A DNA stretch of 16,412 nt from Candidatus Saccharimonadia bacterium (lineage in GTDB: Bacteria > Patescibacteriota > Saccharimonadia > Saccharimonadales > Saccharimonadaceae), in the NCBI GenBank assembly GCA_023262335.1, contig JALRBE010000004.1, positions 11,501 through 27,912 on the forward strand, given 5' to 3'. Positions 13,692 to 16,412 of the stretch are shown one piece after another. Positions within the stretch are counted from its first letter, which is position 1, and each line of letters begins with the position of its first letter. The position numbers were made by a program, and so were the translations under genes. A model generated the notes under the pieces. That model was not told the origin of the DNA. It saw only the letters and a list, made by a program, of their open reading frames with translations, and made no database searches.

Positions 13692-14290
13692 GCGTCGCCG
13701 TTCAGTTCGAATTCGGCGGTCAAGAACTTGCGATAGTCTTCGAGCGTCGCGAAATCGTTCTCGACGAAAACATCTGCCTTGGCTTTGACGGCAGCCATGT
13801 TGAGGGCGCCGTGCGGCGCGTCGGCCGGCGGGTGCATCTCGCGGTCTTCGTCGGCCTGGAACTCCTCGAACGTCACGTCGTCCTCATGGCGGTCCCTGTT
13901 CGCTGAGCGTATGCGTTCGTACCGTAGCCGCTGGTCGGCGTCTACCCACACCGCCACGCCGCCGTTCGCATGAATCACGTCTACCTCGGCCGGATGACGA
14001 ATACTGACGAGCGCCAACCCGCCGTGTTCAAGCCCGCCCTGTTCGGCATGGTACTTTTCGATGGCCTTCGTGAACATCACGCCGTCGTCGCCGGATTCGT
14101 TGCGCCACTGCTTGCTGAGCGCGCCCTGGTTTTCGCGCGTGATCGGCTTGCCCTGCCGCGTCAGCTCTTCGCGCAGCAGCTCGCTTACGCTGTGAAAACC
14201 GTAGCCTTTGAGTTCCACGAGCAGTTTGCCGAGTTCGTCTTTGCCTGCGCCGTTCGTGCCCGATATGCCAACGATTTTCGGTAGTTTCAT
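13688..14290 (-). CDS. P-loop kinase-like protein, probable paralog of the neighbouring kinase
   Basis: A 200-aa protein with the Walker A form GTNGAGKD at 11-18, where Asp replaces the usual Ser/Thr, as seen in some deoxynucleoside monophosphate kinases (GKD forms). The order of segments parallels the gene on the opposite strand: QWRNESGDDGVMFTKAIEKY against KLRNDPAGDLVLAEVITQI, LALVSIRHPAEVDVI against RIVVDGLGSWESYKR, DADQRLRYERIRS, then AKADVFVENDFATLEDY against IADYYLFDNGSLEQL. A nucleotide kinase role is inferred; the substrate is unknown. The ATG at 14290 is six bases after a TATAAT with no SD. Its stop overlaps the convergent gene's stop by 3-4 bases and no terminator separates them. 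Confidence 0.78.
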   Translation of the reverse strand: MKLPKIVGISGTNGAGKDELGKLLVELKGYGFHSVSELLREELTRQGKPITRENQGALSKQWRNESGDDGVMFTKAIEKYHAEQGGLEHGGLALVSIRHPAEVDVIHANGGVAVWVDADQRLRYERIRSANRDRHEDDVTFEEFQADEDREMHPPADAPHGALNMAAVKAKADVFVENDFATLEDYRKFLTAEFELNGDA

Positions 14291-14296
14291 ACGCTC

Positions 14297-14302
14297 ATTA
14301 TA
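14297..14302 (-). promoter_or_regulatory. Promoter -10 of the minus-strand P-loop kinase (leaderless type)
   Basis: A perfect TATAAT (14302-14297) followed by GAGCGT and the ATG. The -35 region is weak; TTGGAA is present at a 15-nt spacing. The expected transcription start is at the start codon. Confidence 0.6.
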
Positions 14303-14334
14303 CAGGCCGGCCGGCTATTCCAACGATTCCCAGC

Positions 14335-14365
14335 CAAAACAAAACCGGAAGCTTTCGCTCCCGGT
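14335..14365 (-). terminator. Rho-independent terminator of the 14382-15481 operon
   Basis: On the minus strand ACCGGGAGC pairs with GCTTCCGGT (9 bp with one G-U) around a GAAA tetraloop (hairpin 14365-14344), followed by TTTTGTTTTG. It follows the stop of the 114-aa gene by 16 nt. Confidence 0.88.
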
Positions 14366-14381
14366 CCCGTATGGCGCTTGC

Positions 14382-14726
14382 TTAGTCTTCCGTCGGCTCG
14401 CGCAACTTGCCGTACACGCCCTTCAAAGCTTCGACGACGTCGTCCTGGTCAAGTTCGGACAGTTTGTAGTGCAGCTCCGTCGCCCTCATGGCGATGCCGG
14501 CGCCCGAACGCCATACGAGCGTGACTTTGGCGTCTTCGGCACGTTCGTCGTCCGCGAGGCGGACTTCGGGAATATCGCCCTCTTCGGCGCGTTCCTGCAG
14601 GTACGGCGCGAGGTCGCTCTCAAAGTTCACGGCATCTTCGTCGACAGTGGTCATGACAAGTGGATCTTTGGGATGTTTCAGATGATCTTTGGTAAAACGT
14701 GCTTTTTCAGTGATGAGAATATCCAT
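14382..14726 (-). CDS. Hypothetical protein, 114 aa
   Basis: I do not recognise the family. It is a small, acidic, apparently cytoplasmic protein: MDILITEKARFTKDHLKHPKD at the N-terminus, an acidic middle (ESDLAPYLQERAEEGDIPEV), a beta-type segment AKVTLVWRSGAGIAMRATEL, and a helical end ELDQDDVVEALKGVYGKL. No membrane segment or catalytic motif is visible. The ATG at 14726 comes five bases after the stop of the 249-aa gene and has only a weak AGAG, so the two are co-transcribed and probably coupled. A clear terminator follows. Confidence 0.72.
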   Translation of the reverse strand: MDILITEKARFTKDHLKHPKDPLVMTTVDEDAVNFESDLAPYLQERAEEGDIPEVRLADDERAEDAKVTLVWRSGAGIAMRATELHYKLSELDQDDVVEALKGVYGKLREPTED

Positions 14727-14731
14727 AGTCT

Positions 14732-15481
14732 CTACTTTTCGTCCTTGTCAAAATCAGGTATGGTGACCGTTTCGCCGCTGGCAAGCTTTTTGCTCAGCAT
14801 GCCAAGCGCGGCTTTACGCACGGATTCGTCGTATGCGGCTTTGTCGCTCGCCGCGTGGCGCTCCGCTTCGTAATTGCCGAACCGTCGCAGTTCTTCGGGG
14901 GTCAGTTTGGCGTCCTTTTCGCTGGCAGCCAGCGTTACCAACATGCCGCCTGCCGTGTTAGCCGATTCGCTACCCAGGTAGGTCTCGAGCACCGGAGCGC
15001 TCGCGGCGACCGCAAGTTCAGGACTCGCACCGAACCGGTCGCTCAGGTGGCTGGCGGCGAATTCGACGTCGCCCTCAATGATAGCCGGGTCGACGCCCTT
15101 GCCGCTCAGTACGTTTTCGACGTTATGCTCGATGGTTTCGGCGGCGATTTTGCCGCGTTCGTCGGTGAGTTCTGCCTTGACGGTGCCAAAATTTAACGCC
15201 GCGATCGCGACCATGGCACCAACGCCAAGCCTCATCATAGTGCTGCTGCCGCGACCGCTTTCGACGCTAAAACGTGCATACGCCTTCTCGGCGGGCGTGA
15301 ACTCACGGCCGGACTTATCCATAGCTTCCTGGATATCATGCGTCGTTTGCGAGACGTAGCGATCAAGTGTCGGATTGTACCGTAGATTCAGCACTTCCTG
15401 AGCAAAATGATGAGCTTCATCATCGATGTCGGCTGGTCTTGGCTCGGGTGCTCGTTCATTACGACGTTTCTTGAATATCAT
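14732..15481 (-). CDS. Hypothetical protein with one probable membrane segment, 249 aa
   Basis: Unknown family. A basic start (MIFKKRRNERAPEPRP) is followed by a helical, polar region (residues of about 18-80), then a moderately hydrophobic stretch at about 82-103 (MMRLGVGAMVAIAALNFGTVKA) that could be a single membrane helix. The rest is Ala/Glu-rich and helical (AAETIEHNVENVL; YEAERHAASDKAAYDESVRK), ending in acidic DFDKDEK. The ATG at 15481 lies six bases after a perfect consensus promoter, with no leader left for an SD. It is the first gene of a two-gene operon with the 114-aa protein. Confidence 0.75.
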   Translation of the reverse strand: MIFKKRRNERAPEPRPADIDDEAHHFAQEVLNLRYNPTLDRYVSQTTHDIQEAMDKSGREFTPAEKAYARFSVESGRGSSTMMRLGVGAMVAIAALNFGTVKAELTDERGKIAAETIEHNVENVLSGKGVDPAIIEGDVEFAASHLSDRFGASPELAVAASAPVLETYLGSESANTAGGMLVTLAASEKDAKLTPEELRRFGNYEAERHAASDKAAYDESVRKAALGMLSKKLASGETVTIPDFDKDEK

Positions 15482-15487
15482 ACTTTC

Positions 15488-15516
15488 ATTATAACACTTA
15501 TGCTTTATTTTGTCAA
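15488..15516 (-). promoter_or_regulatory. Consensus promoter of the 249-aa gene (leaderless type)
   Basis: A perfect TTGACA (15516-15511), 17 nt, a perfect TATAAT (15493-15488), then GAAAGT and the ATG. It is the clearest example in the window of a strong promoter whose transcription start coincides with the start codon. Confidence 0.85.
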
Positions 15517-15532
15517 TCTAATGAACTATACT
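15504..15532 (+). promoter_or_regulatory. Promoter of the 56-aa gene
   Basis: TATACT (15527-15532), with a weak TTTATT (15504-15509) at 17 nt. It overlaps the -35 of the divergent consensus promoter, so the two may compete. The -10 ends 28 nt before the ATG, and the leader has the SD-like GGAAGGAA. Confidence 0.5.
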
Positions 15533-15560
15533 GTACGGGTACCGATCGGAAGGAACGCAC

Positions 15561-15731
15561 ATGGGACTGTTCGGCCAAGGTTACGCCGCACGTGCGGCCA
15601 GCGAAATCATCGGAGTGATCGACGCGAAGATCGCTGAACACAGCGACAACCCGGAAATCACCGCCGTTCTCGGCGAACTGCGCGAGAAGGCGACCGAGAT
15701 CGAAAAGGCCGCCGACTCAGGCTGGTACTAA
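15561..15731 (+). CDS. Small hypothetical protein, 56 aa
   Basis: A short ORF with SD-like GGAAGGAA about six bases upstream, its own promoter and a strong terminator six bases after the TAA. The product starts MGLFGQGYAARAASE, then two amphipathic helices (IIGVIDAKIAEHSDN; EITAVLGELREKATEIEKAAD) and ends SGWY. It is acidic, probably soluble, with no known motif. The expression signals and GC-rich codon use match real neighbours, so I take it as a gene rather than chance. Function unknown. Confidence 0.75.
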   Translation: MGLFGQGYAARAASEIIGVIDAKIAEHSDNPEITAVLGELREKATEIEKAADSGWY

Positions 15732-15737
15732 CCAAAA

Positions 15738-15755
15738 CCCCGCGAAAACGCGGGG
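15738..15755. terminator. Bidirectional terminator between the 56-aa gene and the sigma gene
   Basis: A 7-bp perfect stem, ccccgcg with cgcgggg, around an AAAA loop. It is followed by CTTTCATTT on the plus strand and by TTTTGG on the minus strand. It sits between convergent genes and can serve both. Confidence 0.82.
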
Positions 15756-15778
15756 CTTTCATTTGGTAACAAGTACCG

Positions 15779-16412
15779 TTAACCGAGGTATTCGTGCAGC
15801 TTCTTGGCGTCTTTGTGCTTGCGCAATTTGGCGAGCGCCTTGGCTTCGATTTGGCGGATGCGTTCGCGGGTGACGGCGAATTCCTGCCCTACTTCTTCGA
15901 GCGTGTGGCTTTTGCCGTTTTCCAGGCCGAAGCGCATCTTGATAATCTTCTGCTCGCGCTCGGAAAGCGTGGCGAGTACCGACTGCACCTGCTCCTTGAG
16001 AAGCTGGTTGGTCGCGGATTCCTCTGGTGTGACGGTGTCTTCGTCTTCGATGAAGTCCGCCAGCACCGAGTCTTCGTCTTCGCCGTCGCGGCCGACGCCG
16101 GCATCAAGCGAGGTGATGTCCTGCTTGATCTTGATGACGTATTCGACCTTCTCCGGTTCCATTTCGAGCTCTTTGGCCAGCTCTTCGATGGTCGGTTCGC
16201 GGTTGAGCTCTTGGGTCATGCGGCGCTGGGTGCGCAGCAGCTTGTTGATGGTTTCGACCATGTGCACCGGAATACGGATGGTACGTGCTTGGTCGGCGAT
16301 TGAACGGGTAATCGCTTGACGAATCCACCATGTCGCGTAAGTTGAGAATTTGTAACCGCGACGGTATTCAAATTTATCCACCGCTTTCATGAGGCCGATA
16401 TTGCCTTCTTGA
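15779..16412 (-). CDS. rpoD: Principal sigma factor RpoD/SigA, C-terminal part
   Basis: The frame is open through the right edge (the last codons read QEGNIGLMKAVDKF, region 2), so the N-terminus is outside. About 210 residues are visible: region 2.3-2.4 YKFSTYATWWIRQAITRSI, region 3 (IRIPVHMVETINKL through the EELAKELEM segment), an acidic linker GRDGEDEDSVLADFIEDED, and region 4 LSEREQKIIKMRFGLENG with the -35-binding HTH TLEEVGQEFAVTRERIRQIE, ending KKLHEYLG. The internal ATG at 16390 is not the start. It differs clearly from the sigma factor at 11221-12297, especially in region 3 and the linker. The terminator at 15738-15755 lies downstream. Confidence 0.93.
   Translation of the reverse strand, partial: QEGNIGLMKAVDKFEYRRGYKFSTYATWWIRQAITRSIADQARTIRIPVHMVETINKLLRTQRRMTQELNREPTIEELAKELEMEPEKVEYVIKIKQDITSLDAGVGRDGEDEDSVLADFIEDEDTVTPEESATNQLLKEQVQSVLATLSEREQKIIKMRFGLENGKSHTLEEVGQEFAVTRERIRQIEAKALAKLRKHKDAKKLHEYLG

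Overview
The window reads as part of a small, gene-dense bacterial chromosome, most likely a Candidatus Saccharibacteria (TM7, Patescibacteria/CPR) genome. This is inferred from the mix of genes: an S20 protein with a Lys/Ala/Pro tail, short divergent housekeeping proteins, family-specific hypotheticals, and two primary-type sigma factors, one strikingly actinobacterial in style. TGA is used as an ordinary stop codon (for example in the HAD, holA, Nudix and sigma genes), so the code is the standard one. Most of the window is clearly GC-rich. The exception is an AT-rich stretch at about 6940-7680. I saw no rRNA, tRNA, CRISPR array or insertion sequence.

Layout. 1-1575 (-): a degenerate DHH-family protein with a long Pro/Glu/Ala tail, running off the left edge. 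1748-2137 (+): rpsT, ending in a bidirectional terminator shared with an unknown 427-aa protein (2183-3466, -). 3518-6246 (-): a tightly coupled operon in the order HAD hydrolase, mutM, small HTH protein, holA. 6322-6933 (-): a membrane-anchored exported protein with its own terminator. 7109-7671 (+): an AT-rich toxin-antitoxin-like pair, a 41-residue ORF overlapping a Doc-type Fic gene. 7674-11163 (-): the operon polA, Nudix, dut. 11221-12297 (-): an actinobacterial-type sigma factor. 12401-13691 (+): a divergent uppS and a P-loop kinase. 13688-14290 (-): a second, apparently paralogous P-loop kinase, overlapping the first tail to tail. 14382-15481 (-): two unknown proteins in an operon. 15561-15731 (+): an unknown 56-aa protein. 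15779-16412 (-): the C-terminal part of the principal sigma factor.

Common themes are DNA synthesis and repair (holA, polA, mutM), nucleotide-pool sanitation (dut, Nudix, possibly the kinases), transcription initiation (two sigma factors) and envelope lipid carrier synthesis (uppS).

The strongest pattern that gene calling alone does not show is in the promoters. In six genes the -10 hexamer ends exactly 6 nt before an ATG, and in a seventh 7 nt before. This places the expected transcription start at the start codon, so these mRNAs should be leaderless. Genes inside operons instead use GTG starts overlapping or abutting the upstream stop codon. The unlisted 41-aa ORF in front of doc is the other main discovery candidate.
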